Source: Rhizobiaceae bacterium (GTDB lineage: Bacteria; Pseudomonadota; Alphaproteobacteria; Rhizobiales; Rhizobiaceae). From it: DNA of 12,538 bases. Below the pieces are notes generated by a model. The model was not told the origin of the DNA, did not search any database, and saw nothing but the letters and a program-made list of their open reading frames with translations. The stretch lies in the NCBI GenBank assembly GCA_014380965.1, contig JACMIV010000275.1:1-12538 (forward strand), read 5' to 3'. The translations under genes were made by a program, and so were the position numbers. Of this stretch, positions 1-5,840 are shown piece by piece; within the stretch, counting starts at the first letter, position 1, and every line of letters starts with the position of its first letter.

Positions 1-175
1 AGACGATCGTTAGTACGCGTCACGGCCGGGCGATCGCGCGCATTGTCCCGGAGAGATCGCAACGGGAGGCCGAGATCGCCGGCGCCTTGGCTGAGCTCCA
101 AGCACTTCGCCAAACCATGCCTCAACCAACGCTCGAAGAGATTCGGCGGGTCGGCGCGAGGGACATCGATCCTGA
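1..175 (+). pseudogene. Phd/YefM-type antitoxin, 5'-truncated by the window and apparently frameshifted
   Basis: Reading from base 3, the frame gives TIVSTRHGRAIARIVPE, then a charged helix and PQPTLEEIRR. This resembles the C-terminal half of Phd/YefM-type antitoxins, which repress their operon and bind the partner toxin through the C-terminal tail. The family commonly ends in a tail like R-x-x-REGHRS just before the toxin start. That tail is present here but in another frame (REGHRS then TGA at 173-175, overlapping the toxin ATG at 175). Restoring one G within 144-149 would join the two parts as EEIRAGRREGHRS. As given, the frame misses the TGA and runs on to about 470 through the toxin gene in unrelated sequence, so the toxin-binding tail should be damaged. 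The start lies outside the window. Either a true mutation or a sequencing error would explain it; the family assignment rests on motif recognition only. Confidence 0.6.
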
Positions 176-621
176 TGCCGTTTGTCGTCGACAGATCCGT
201 CACGGGGTGCTGTCTGATGCCCGACGAACTGCACCCCATCGCATCCGCCGCCTATCGTCGGCTCGTCACCGACGCGGCCATCGTGCCGTCGCTCTGGTGG
301 TTCGAAATGCGCAACATGTTGGTCGTCAACGAGCGCCGCGGACGCCTGGTCACAGAGCAAAGCGACCGGGCGTTGGACATCCTGAAACGACTGCCAATTC
401 AGATAGACCGCACTCCCGGTGCAAACCTTATCCTATCGCTTTCACGGCGCCATCGTCTGACTGTCTATGATGCAGCCTATCTCGACCTCGCAGTTCGTCA
501 GTCCGTGCCGCTCGCAACTCTCGACGACGCACTTTCCACGGCCGCTCGCAAGGAGGACGTTGCCTTACTGGAGGGCTCCGATGAGCCGGATGCAGACAAA
601 GCCGCAATCGACGACCTTTGA
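175..621 (+). CDS. VapC-like PIN-domain ribonuclease toxin
   Basis: A 148-residue PIN-domain protein. VapC toxins are Mg2+-dependent endoribonucleases that cleave tRNA or rRNA when freed from their antitoxin. The expected acidic residues are visible: D6 in FVVDRSVT, E18 in LMPDE, E44 in WWFEMRN, D99 in VYDAAYLDLA and D117/D118 in ATLDDAL. Length is normal for the family. The ATG at 175 was chosen over an in-frame ATG at 43 because it places the first PIN strand at residues 2-6 and gives a one-base TGATG-type overlap with the antitoxin's expected stop, as usual for such operons. No separate ribosome binding site is obvious, which fits translational coupling. The gene converges on rpsI with a terminator hairpin between them. 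No active-site residue seems missing, so the toxin may still work although its antitoxin looks damaged. Confidence 0.85.
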   Translation: MPFVVDRSVTGCCLMPDELHPIASAAYRRLVTDAAIVPSLWWFEMRNMLVVNERRGRLVTEQSDRALDILKRLPIQIDRTPGANLILSLSRRHRLTVYDAAYLDLAVRQSVPLATLDDALSTAARKEDVALLEGSDEPDADKAAIDDL

Positions 622-637
622 TTGCAGAGACGACGTG

Positions 638-670
638 CAAAAGCCGTGGGGCTACGCCCCACGGCTTTTG
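638..670. terminator. bidirectional rho-independent terminator between vapC and rpsI
   Basis: A perfect 15-bp inverted repeat (638-652 with 656-670) with a 3-base loop. The core is GCCGTGGGGC/GCCCCACGGC, flanked by AAAA on the left (639-642) and TTTT on the right (666-669), so it can terminate transcripts from both directions. It lies 17 bases after the vapC stop and 26 bases beyond the rpsI stop. Confidence 0.9.
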
Positions 671-695
671 ATAAACCCAGACCTCGAAATGTGGC

Positions 696-1169
696 TTAGC
701 GCTTCGAGAACTGGAACGAGCGGCGCGCCTTGGCCTTGCCGTACTTCTTGCGTTCGACGACGCGGCTGTCGCGCGTCAGGAAGCCGCCCTTCTTGAGGAC
801 CGGGCGCAGGCCCGGCTCGTAATAGGTCAGCGCCTTCGAGATGCCGTGGCGAACGGCGCCCGCCTGACCGGAAAGGCCGCCGCCGGCGACGGTGGCGACG
901 ATGTCGAACTGGCCGTCACGATTGGCGGCGACGATCGGCTGGCGAAGCACCATCTGGAGAACCGGACGCGCGAAGTAGGCCGCGAATTCCTTCTCGTTGA
1001 CGATGATCTTGCCGGTGCCGGGACGCACCCAGACGCGGGCGACCGCGTCCTTGCGCTTGCCGGTGGCGTAAGCACGGCCCTGCGCGTCCAGCTTCTGGAC
1101 GTGGACGGGCGCCTCGGAGACGACGCCTTCGGCCGAGCCGAGGCTCTTCAGCGAATTCAGATCGGCCAT
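696..1169 (-). CDS. rpsI: 30S ribosomal protein S9 (uS9)
   Basis: A 157-residue protein of the small ribosomal subunit. S9 binds 16S rRNA in the head, and its basic C-terminal tail reaches the P-site tRNA. Visible family features are [14 protein letters not shown] (residues 34-47), [10 protein letters not shown] (51-60), the glycine-rich [19 protein letters not shown] segment (96-114) and the basic end [17 protein letters not shown] with the conserved terminal SKR. The first 30 residues or so are an N-terminal extension like that of alphaproteobacterial S9. The ATG at 1169 shares one base with the TAA of rplM (TAATG), and a GGAGGG site lies 7 bases upstream, so the two genes are one coupled operon. 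The terminator at 638-670 follows. Confidence 0.98.
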   Translation of the reverse strand: MADLNSLKSLGSAEGVVSEAPVHVQKLDAQGRAYATGKRKDAVARVWVRPGTGKIIVNEKEFAAYFARPVLQMVLRQPIVAANRDGQFDIVATVAGGGLSGQAGAVRHGISKALTYYEPGLRPVLKKGGFLTRDSRVVERKKYGKAKARRSFQFSKR

Positions 1170-1633
1170 TATGCAGCCCTCCGGTTCTTGGAATTCATCG
1201 CGCCGACATCGAGCGAGTCGGGCGTCTGGGCGGCGTGAGGATGCTCGGATCCGGCATAGACGCGGAGATTCTTGAGCTGCTGGCGGCCGAGCGGACCCTC
1301 GGGCAGCATGCGCTCGACGGCCTTCTCCACGACGCGCTCGGGAAAGCGGCCCTCGAGGATCTGACGCGCCTTGCGCTGCTTGATGCCGCCGGCGTAGCCG
1401 GTGTGCCAGTAGTAGGTCTTGTCCGAGAATTTCTTCCCGGTGAACACCACCTTGTCGGCATTGACGATGATGACGTTGTCGCCGTCGTCGATGTGCGGGG
1501 TGAAGGTCGGCTTGTGCTTGCCACGGAGGCGGAGCGCGACGATGGAAGCGAGGCGGCCGACGACGAGCCCTTCGGCGTCGATCAGAATCCACTTCTTCAC
1601 CACCGTCTCGTTCTTCTGCGAGAAGGTCTTCAT
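1169..1633 (-). CDS. rplM: 50S ribosomal protein L13 (uL13)
   Basis: A 154-residue protein of the large ribosomal subunit, an early-assembly protein binding 23S rRNA. Recognisable segments are [18 protein letters not shown] (14-31), [20 protein letters not shown] (36-55), [11 protein letters not shown] (58-68), [13 protein letters not shown] (73-85) and the highly conserved [20 protein letters not shown] (107-126), then the usual HPHAAQ. The ATG at 1633 follows an AAGGG ribosome binding site about 7 bases upstream and starts the typical MKTFSQK N terminus; the longer in-frame extension to 1756 has no family support. It is the first gene of the rplM-rpsI operon, whose order is conserved in most bacteria. 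In E. coli L13 represses this operon by translational feedback; here the roughly 87-base leader could serve that role, but no specific structure was identified. Confidence 0.98.
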   Translation of the reverse strand: MKTFSQKNETVVKKWILIDAEGLVVGRLASIVALRLRGKHKPTFTPHIDDGDNVIIVNADKVVFTGKKFSDKTYYWHTGYAGGIKQRKARQILEGRFPERVVEKAVERMLPEGPLGRQQLKNLRVYAGSEHPHAAQTPDSLDVGAMNSKNRRAA

Positions 1634-1727
1634 GAGGTTACCCTTGGATGAGCGTCGATGCGGCGCCTCCGAAACGGAAACCGCCATCTGAAAAAGGGCG
1701 ACCGTGCGGGCGCTCTCTTGTGACGGG

Positions 1728-1756
1728 TGTGTAACGGGGCGGTGCCGCGAGGTCAA
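1728..1756 (-). promoter_or_regulatory. sigma-70-type promoter of rplM-rpsI
   Basis: On the minus strand, TTGACC (1756-1751) and TACACA (1733-1728) are separated by exactly 17 bases, matching alphaproteobacterial housekeeping promoters. The predicted transcript start is near 1720, giving a leader of about 87 bases before the rplM ATG. Confidence 0.6.
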
Positions 1757-1802
1757 GATGCAATGGGGGCGCGGTTCCGTTGCATTACTATCGAAATCAA
1801 GG

Positions 1803-1829
1803 GGTTAGAATATGTGGTATCATATAACC
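1803..1829. promoter_or_regulatory. AT-rich imperfect palindrome upstream of the enoyl-CoA hydratase-like gene
   Basis: GGTTA and ATATG on the left mirror CATAT and AACC on the right (ATATG at 1810-1814, CATAT at 1821-1825, GGTT at 1803-1806, AACC at 1826-1829). The stretch is strikingly AT-rich against the GC-rich surroundings and lies 155 bases upstream of the ATG at 1984, between divergent transcription units. It could be a repressor operator or part of a promoter. No convincing -35/-10 pair was found for the plus-strand gene, and no regulator can be named. Confidence 0.3.
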
Positions 1830-1983
1830 GCACAATAGTGGCGCTTCTGCTCGCATGGCCTGTGCAAGACTGCGCGGTGGTCGGACCGCTGTACCGGTTC
1901 CTTCCTCGTGCCGCCTGCGATATGGGACGAGGGTCGGCTGCGGGCGACGTGCCGGTACGAATGACGATCGAGGAGAACCGAAC

Positions 1984-2826
1984 ATGGCGGAGATCATCGG
2001 ATTACCAGGCCAGACGATGGACCCGGGGACGGGTGGACCCGTCCACCCGGTGTCGGTTCGTCAGGACAAGACGATCTGCCGTATCGTCCTGTCCAACCCG
2101 CCCGCCAACGCGCTCTCCATCGCCACGATGGAAACGGTGATGGCGGCCCTGCGCGGTGCGGCCGACGAGCCGGATTGCCGTGTCGTCGTGATCGCCGCCG
2201 AGGGCCGGGTCTTTTCCGCCGGACACGATCTGAAGGAACTGACGGCGCACCGCGCCGACGCCGATGGGGGGAGGGCCTTCTACGAGCGCACGATGCGGCT
2301 CTGCGCAGACCTGATGCAGGCGATCGTCCGGCATCCCAAGCCCGTCATCGCCGAAGTTGCCGGGCTCGCGACCGCCGCCGGTTGCCAGCTCGTCGCCTCG
2401 TGCGATCTCGCTATCGCCTCGGAAGAAGCGACCTTCTGCACGCCGGGGGTCAATATCGGGCTCTTCTGCTCGACGCCGATGGTGGCCTTGTCGCGCAACC
2501 TGTCTCGCAAGCATGCGATGGAGATGCTGCTCACCGGCGAGACCATCGACGCCCGCTCGGCGCGCGAGTTCGGGCTCGTCAACCGCGTCGTTCCGCCGGA
2601 GTACCTCGCCACCGTCGTCTTGAAATACGCGACGACCATCGCCTCGAAGTCGCCGTTGACGGTGAAGATCGGCAAGGAGGCCTTCTACGCCCAGGCCGAG
2701 ATGGGACTTGCCGAGGCCTACGACTATGCCGCCAGCGTCATGGTCGGGAACGTGATGGCGCAGGACGCCAAGGAGGGTATCGGCGCCTTCATCGAGAAGC
2801 GCCGTCCGGAGTGGACGGGCGAGTGA
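1984..2826 (+). CDS. enoyl-CoA hydratase/isomerase-family protein, ECHDC3-like, lacking both catalytic glutamates
   Basis: A 280-residue crotonase-fold protein. The acyl-CoA pocket and oxyanion-hole segments are clear: SNPPANALS (37-45), FSAGHDLKEL (77-86) and GLATAAGCQLVASCDLAIA (127-145). The GHDLKEL motif, NIGLFCSTPMVALSR (157-171) and the C-terminal EGIGAFIEKRRPEW (264-277) match the ECHDC3 subgroup. In true hydratases the catalytic glutamates (E144 and E164 in rat ECH) lie in GGGCEL and PEI; here they are Q135 and G155. Ordinary crotonase chemistry is therefore doubtful, and the substrate is unknown. The ATG at 1984 has a GAGGAGA site about 9 bases upstream. It starts a two-gene operon, overlapping the next gene by GTGA. 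Annotations as enoyl-CoA hydratase should be read as fold-level only. Confidence 0.92.
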   Translation: MAEIIGLPGQTMDPGTGGPVHPVSVRQDKTICRIVLSNPPANALSIATMETVMAALRGAADEPDCRVVVIAAEGRVFSAGHDLKELTAHRADADGGRAFYERTMRLCADLMQAIVRHPKPVIAEVAGLATAAGCQLVASCDLAIASEEATFCTPGVNIGLFCSTPMVALSRNLSRKHAMEMLLTGETIDARSAREFGLVNRVVPPEYLATVVLKYATTIASKSPLTVKIGKEAFYAQAEMGLAEAYDYAASVMVGNVMAQDAKEGIGAFIEKRRPEWTGE

Positions 2827-3359
2827 GAGGGGAGGCGGCGCTCGTCTATCCCGACGACACGATACGCCGCATCCTCAGCAAGGTGCAGACCGTGGCGATG
2901 GTGGGGGCGAGCGCCAAGGAGCAGCGACCGTCCTACTTCGTGATGAAGTACCTGCAGGGCAAGGGCATCCGCGTCATCCCCGTCAATCCCGGACAGGCCG
3001 GCGGAACGATCCTCGGCGAGACATGCTACGCCGCGCTTGCCGACATCCCACACCCTGTGGACATGATCGACATCTTTCGCGCGAGCGACGCGGTGCCCGG
3101 CATCGTCGCTGAGGCGCTGGCGCTCGATCCGAGACCGGCGGTGATCTGGATGCAGCTCACCGTCCGCCACGACGAAGCCGCCACTCACGCCGAGGCCGCG
3201 GGCGTCGCAGTCGTCATGGATCGCTGTCCGAAGATCGAATATGCGCGCCTCTCCGGCGAGATCGGCTGGAACGGCGTGAACTCGCGGGTTCTATCGTCGA
3301 AGAAGCCGGCGATGCGGAAGGGTTTTCAAAGCTACGGCATCAAGGCGCCGAAAGAGTAA
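2823..3359 (+). CDS. CoA-binding (Rossmann) domain protein, YccU-like
   Basis: A 178-residue single-domain protein of the CoA-binding family that also forms the nucleotide-binding part of succinyl-CoA and acyl-CoA synthetases. The glycine-rich strand-turn TVAMVGASAKEQRPSY (23-38) opens the Rossmann fold; then come GIRVIPVNPG (48-57), VDMIDIFRASDAVPGIV (79-95), VIWMQLTVR (107-115) and the typical end segment VVMDRCPKIEY (130-140). No ligase domains are attached, as in E. coli YccU, whose role is unresolved. The start is taken as GTG at 2823, which overlaps the TGA of the upstream gene (GTGA) and puts YPDDTIRRIL at the position usual for homologues; no ATG fits in this frame. The tight coupling suggests a shared job in acyl-CoA metabolism, which is inference. 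Confidence 0.9.
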   Translation: MRGEAALVYPDDTIRRILSKVQTVAMVGASAKEQRPSYFVMKYLQGKGIRVIPVNPGQAGGTILGETCYAALADIPHPVDMIDIFRASDAVPGIVAEALALDPRPAVIWMQLTVRHDEAATHAEAAGVAVVMDRCPKIEYARLSGEIGWNGVNSRVLSSKKPAMRKGFQSYGIKAPKE

Positions 3360-3410
3360 CACTCTCTCTGCCGCGCTCGCGTTGCCCACGGTCGCCGCAT
3401 CCGACAAACG

Positions 3411-3449
3411 GAACCTTGGCTTGATGCAGTCCGCATCAGCCTTCGGTTC
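3411..3449. other. extended hairpin in the gap before metY
   Basis: GAACC (3411-3415) pairs with GGTTC (3445-3449), GGC (3418-3420) with GCC (3439-3441), and TGATGC (3422-3427) with GCATCA (3433-3438) around an AGTCC loop, about 14 bp with small interruptions. It follows the CoA-binding gene stop by 51 bases. No U run follows on either strand, so it is not a classical terminator; it could be a processing or mRNA-stability element. Confidence 0.4.
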
Positions 3450-3529
3450 AGCTCGAGGATCAGGATCGCGGTGGCTGCGCGCCCGCACTGCGAGGTCGCC
3501 AGCAAAGATATTCCCCTCCGCGCTTTCCT

Positions 3530-3604
3530 TTTGACCGTTTGTCCGCTTCATCAGGTGCAAAACCGCGGGCACACTCGGTCACGGTCAAAGAGCGGTCAGG
3601 GAGG
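3530..3604 (+). promoter_or_regulatory. metY leader with CGGTCA repeats and a long-range inverted repeat
   Basis: TTTGACCGT (3530-3538) is a perfect inverted match to ACGGTCAAA (3581-3589). Inside, TGTCCGC (3540-3546) can pair with GCGGGCA (3565-3571) with one G-U pair. CGGTCA occurs three times in direct orientation (3576-3581, 3582-3587, 3593-3598) and once inverted (TGACCG, 3532-3537). The last copy adjoins the GGAGG ribosome binding site (3600-3604). The layout fits either a repeated operator for a methionine/sulfur regulator or an RNA switch with competing pairings. It does not match the SAM-II riboswitch consensus as I know it. Confidence 0.4.
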
Positions 3605-3614
3605 ATCAGCGGAA

Positions 3615-4892
3615 ATGACGACCCCAGGATTCGAGACGCTTGCTGTTCATGCAGGCGCCCAGCCGGACCCGGCTACGGGCGCGCGGGCGACGCCGATCTA
3701 CCAGACGACGTCCTTCGTCTTCGACGACGTCGACCATGCCGCCTCGCTCTTCGGTCTGCAGCAGTTCGGCAACATCTACACCCGCATCATGAACCCGACG
3801 CAGGCCGTGCTCGAGGAGCGCGTCGCCGCTCTCGAGGGCGGGACGGCGGCGCTGGCGGTGGCCTCCGGCCATGCCGCGCAGCTTCTCGTCTTCCATGCGC
3901 TGATGCAGCCGGGCGACGAGTTCGTTGCCTCGCGCAAACTCTACGGCGGCTCGATCCACCAGGTCGCCCATTCCTTCAAGGCCTTCGACTGGCACGTGCG
4001 CTGGGCGGACCCCTCGGACGTCCAGAGCTTCGAAGCGGCCATCACCGAAAAGACGAAGGCGGTTTTCATCGAGTCGATCGCCAATCCTGGCGGCATCGTG
4101 ATGGACATCGCGGCCATCGCCGAGATCGCACACCGCCACGGCCTGCCGCTGATCGTCGACAACACGATGGCGACGCCGTATCTCTGCCGCCCCATCGAGC
4201 ACGGCGCGGACATCGTGGTTCACTCGCTGACGAAGTTCATGGGCGGCCACGGCAATTCGATGGGCGGCGTCATCGTCGATGCCGGCACCTTCGACTGGTC
4301 GGCAAGCGAGCGCTATCCCATCCTCTCGACGCCGCGTCCGGAATACAACGGCATCGTTCTGCATGAGACCTTCGGCAATTTCGCCTTCGCGATCGCTTGC
4401 CGGGTGCTCGGCCTTCGTGATCTCGGCCCGTCGATCTCGCCTTTCAACGCCTTCCTGATCCTGACCGGCATCGAGACGCTGCCGCTTCGGATGCAGCGCC
4501 ATTGCGACAATGCGCTGAGGGTCGCAGAGCATCTCGCCGGACATGAGAAGGTCGCCTGGGTCAGCTATGCCGGGCTTGCGTCCGATCCCTACTACGCCTT
4601 GAAGGAGACCTACACGCCGAAGGGCGCCGGCGCGGTGCTCACCTTCGGCCTCACAGGCGGCTTCGATGCAGGCGTGATCTTCGTCGAGGCGCTGGAGCTC
4701 TTCTCGCACCTCGCCAACATCGGCGATACCCGCTCACTCGTCATCCATCCCGCATCGACGACGCACAAGCAGCTCTCGGACGAGCAGAAGATGGTTGCCG
4801 GGGCCGGGCCGGATGTCGTGCGTCTGTCGGTCGGGATCGAAAGCATCGCGGACATCATCGCCGACCTCGATCAGGCGCTTGCAAAGACCTGA
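3615..4892 (+). CDS. metY: O-acetylhomoserine aminocarboxypropyltransferase (O-acetylhomoserine sulfhydrylase)
   Basis: A 425-residue PLP enzyme of the Cys/Met-metabolism family. It makes homocysteine from O-acetylhomoserine and sulfide (or methionine from methanethiol) in the cytoplasm. The phosphate-binding segment NIYTRIMNPT (53-62, Y56 and R58), SGHAAQ (84-89), the cofactor-stacking loop LYGGSIHQ (109-116), D182 in IVDNTMATPYL and the Schiff-base K207 in HSLTKFMGGHG are all in place. The C-terminal NIGDTRSLVIHPASTTH and VRLSVGIES segments are typical. Length matches MetY (about 425-430) rather than the shorter cystathionine synthases/lyases. The ATG at 3615 has GGAGG 10 bases upstream and begins the usual MTTPGFETLAVHAG; an in-frame extension to 3471 looks non-coding. 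It appears to be a single-gene unit with a structured leader. Confidence 0.95.
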   Translation: MTTPGFETLAVHAGAQPDPATGARATPIYQTTSFVFDDVDHAASLFGLQQFGNIYTRIMNPTQAVLEERVAALEGGTAALAVASGHAAQLLVFHALMQPGDEFVASRKLYGGSIHQVAHSFKAFDWHVRWADPSDVQSFEAAITEKTKAVFIESIANPGGIVMDIAAIAEIAHRHGLPLIVDNTMATPYLCRPIEHGADIVVHSLTKFMGGHGNSMGGVIVDAGTFDWSASERYPILSTPRPEYNGIVLHETFGNFAFAIACRVLGLRDLGPSISPFNAFLILTGIETLPLRMQRHCDNALRVAEHLAGHEKVAWVSYAGLASDPYYALKETYTPKGAGAVLTFGLTGGFDAGVIFVEALELFSHLANIGDTRSLVIHPASTTHKQLSDEQKMVAGAGPDVVRLSVGIESIADIIADLDQALAKT

Positions 4893-4915
4893 TCTTTGGG
4901 AAATGCCCGTGGAGC

Positions 4916-5047
4916 TTAGTGGTCGCCGTCCGCTTCTTCGCCGCGATACCACGTCAAGCCTCTGTCGACGGCAATCCCAAGGGCGCTCGCCCCTGCGGTC
5001 GTCGCCATGAAGAAGACCAGAAAGTTTGTTGCAAGCTCGAAGGACAC
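4916..5047 (-). CDS. small single-span membrane protein, 43 residues, unknown function
   Basis: On the minus strand a GTG at 5047 opens a 43-codon frame ending in TAA at 4916. The protein is a short amphipathic start (MSFELATNF), a hydrophobic span of roughly residues 9-27 rich in F, A, L and G, then VDRGLTWYRGEEADGDH, a mixed-charge tail ending acidic. A GGGAG ribosome binding site (5055-5059) lies 7 bases upstream of the GTG. About three quarters of the codons end in G or C, as in neighbouring real genes. It ends 23 bases from the metY stop, convergent with it. An internal ATG (5008) would cut off half the span, so GTG is preferred. I do not recognise a family; the topology suggests an inner-membrane small protein, possibly a subunit or regulator. 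A fortuitous frame is the alternative. Confidence 0.55.
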   Translation of the reverse strand: MSFELATNFLVFFMATTAGASALGIAVDRGLTWYRGEEADGDH

Positions 5048-5308
5048 GTTCGGTCTCCCATTCCGCGAACGTCACCGTCGCGCAAATCCTTTGCCGAGCA
5101 CTGAACAGAAAGGCTCCATTTTCGGACCCTCTTGTACAATGGTTACTCGAAGCTGGCGTGCTCGCCCGCATCGACAGGAACCGGAAACCATGGAAGTGGC
5201 GATGGTATTTCTAGGGGGAAGGGCACGGAGCCTTCGCAGCTTCGAGATGAACCTGTGCGGACCTCATGGCTCGGTCCTTCCACCACGCACCAAGTATCAA
5301 GGAAGAGC

Positions 5309-5653
5309 ATGGCCAACCTGTTGATCCTCGAGACGTCGGCGGTCGTGCCCGAAGAGGGGCGGCCCGCGCCGGAAAAGCTCGTCGGTGGCACTCCGACAAA
5401 CCGGACCTGGAACGTCGAGGATGACGGCAAGGGGACGTACGCCGGCATTTGGGAGTCGACGCCGGGCGAATGGCGGATCTCTTATACCGAATGGGAGTTC
5501 TGCCACATCCTCGCCGGTGTCTCGGTCCTCACCGAGGACGGCGGCGTGCCGGTCACGCTAAAAGCCGGCGACAGCTTCGTCATCCGCCCAGGCTTCAATG
5601 GAACCTGGAACGTCGTCGAGACGACGGTCAAGCATTACGTCATCCGGCTCTAG
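5309..5653 (+). CDS. small cupin-domain protein (DUF861/EutQ-like cupin_3)
   Basis: A 114-residue single-domain cupin. The order matches the cupin_3 (DUF861) pattern: TWNVEDDGKGTYAGIWESTPGEWRI is followed by the first cupin segment YTEWEFCHILAG (59-70), VSVLTEDGG (71-79), the second segment LKAGDSFVIRPGFNGTWNV (84-102) and a closing HYVIRL. The ATG at 5309 follows AGGAAGA about 6 bases upstream; the in-frame extension to 5132 is not family-like. Only H66 and E61/E63 in the first segment resemble metal ligands, so enzymatic activity is uncertain. Members of this group include ureidoglycine aminohydrolase-like and EutQ-like proteins, but most are uncharacterised. The 261 bases upstream, shared with the divergent small protein gene, hold TACAAT at 5135-5140 as a possible -10 without a good -35. 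Confidence 0.88.
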   Translation: MANLLILETSAVVPEEGRPAPEKLVGGTPTNRTWNVEDDGKGTYAGIWESTPGEWRISYTEWEFCHILAGVSVLTEDGGVPVTLKAGDSFVIRPGFNGTWNVVETTVKHYVIRL

Positions 5654-5788
5654 CGCCGCGAAAGCGAGGTGTCCCGCCTGGCATCCTCGGCGAAGATCAT
5701 CGGCAGCCACGGCGTTGGAGGCCGCGTCGGGCTTCTGCTGCAGATTCCGTGTCCGTCTCTATCGCTGTCTTGTGCAGAGCCTACAGCA

Positions 5789-5816
5789 AAACGCCCGTCG
5801 GCAAGGGCGGGCGTTT
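5789..5816. terminator. bidirectional terminator between the cupin and SOUL genes
   Basis: AAACGCCCG (5789-5797) and CGGGCGTTT (5808-5816) form a perfect 9-bp stem with a 10-base loop. A residues on the left and T residues on the right allow use on both strands. It lies 24 bases beyond the minus-strand SOUL gene stop and about 135 bases after the cupin stop. Confidence 0.75.
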
Positions 5817-5840
5817 CGGCGTGCAAAACTTATATTCGGA

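Noticed and set aside
43..174. N-terminal extension of the VapC-like protein from ATG 43
   Set aside because: This stretch reads as antitoxin in another frame, and the PIN domain begins exactly at the ATG at 175.
3291..3572. Minus-strand 93-residue frame between the CoA-binding gene and metY
   Set aside because: It overlaps the end of the real CoA-binding gene, has shadow-like composition and no clear ribosome binding site or family resemblance.
3530..3604. SAM-II riboswitch before metY
   Set aside because: The conserved SAM-II core and pseudoknot segments, as I know them, are not present; only the structured, repeat-rich nature is supported.
3606..4709. Long minus-strand 367-codon frame opposite metY
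   Set aside because: Antisense shadow rich in R, E and D; metY on the plus strand has every catalytic residue.
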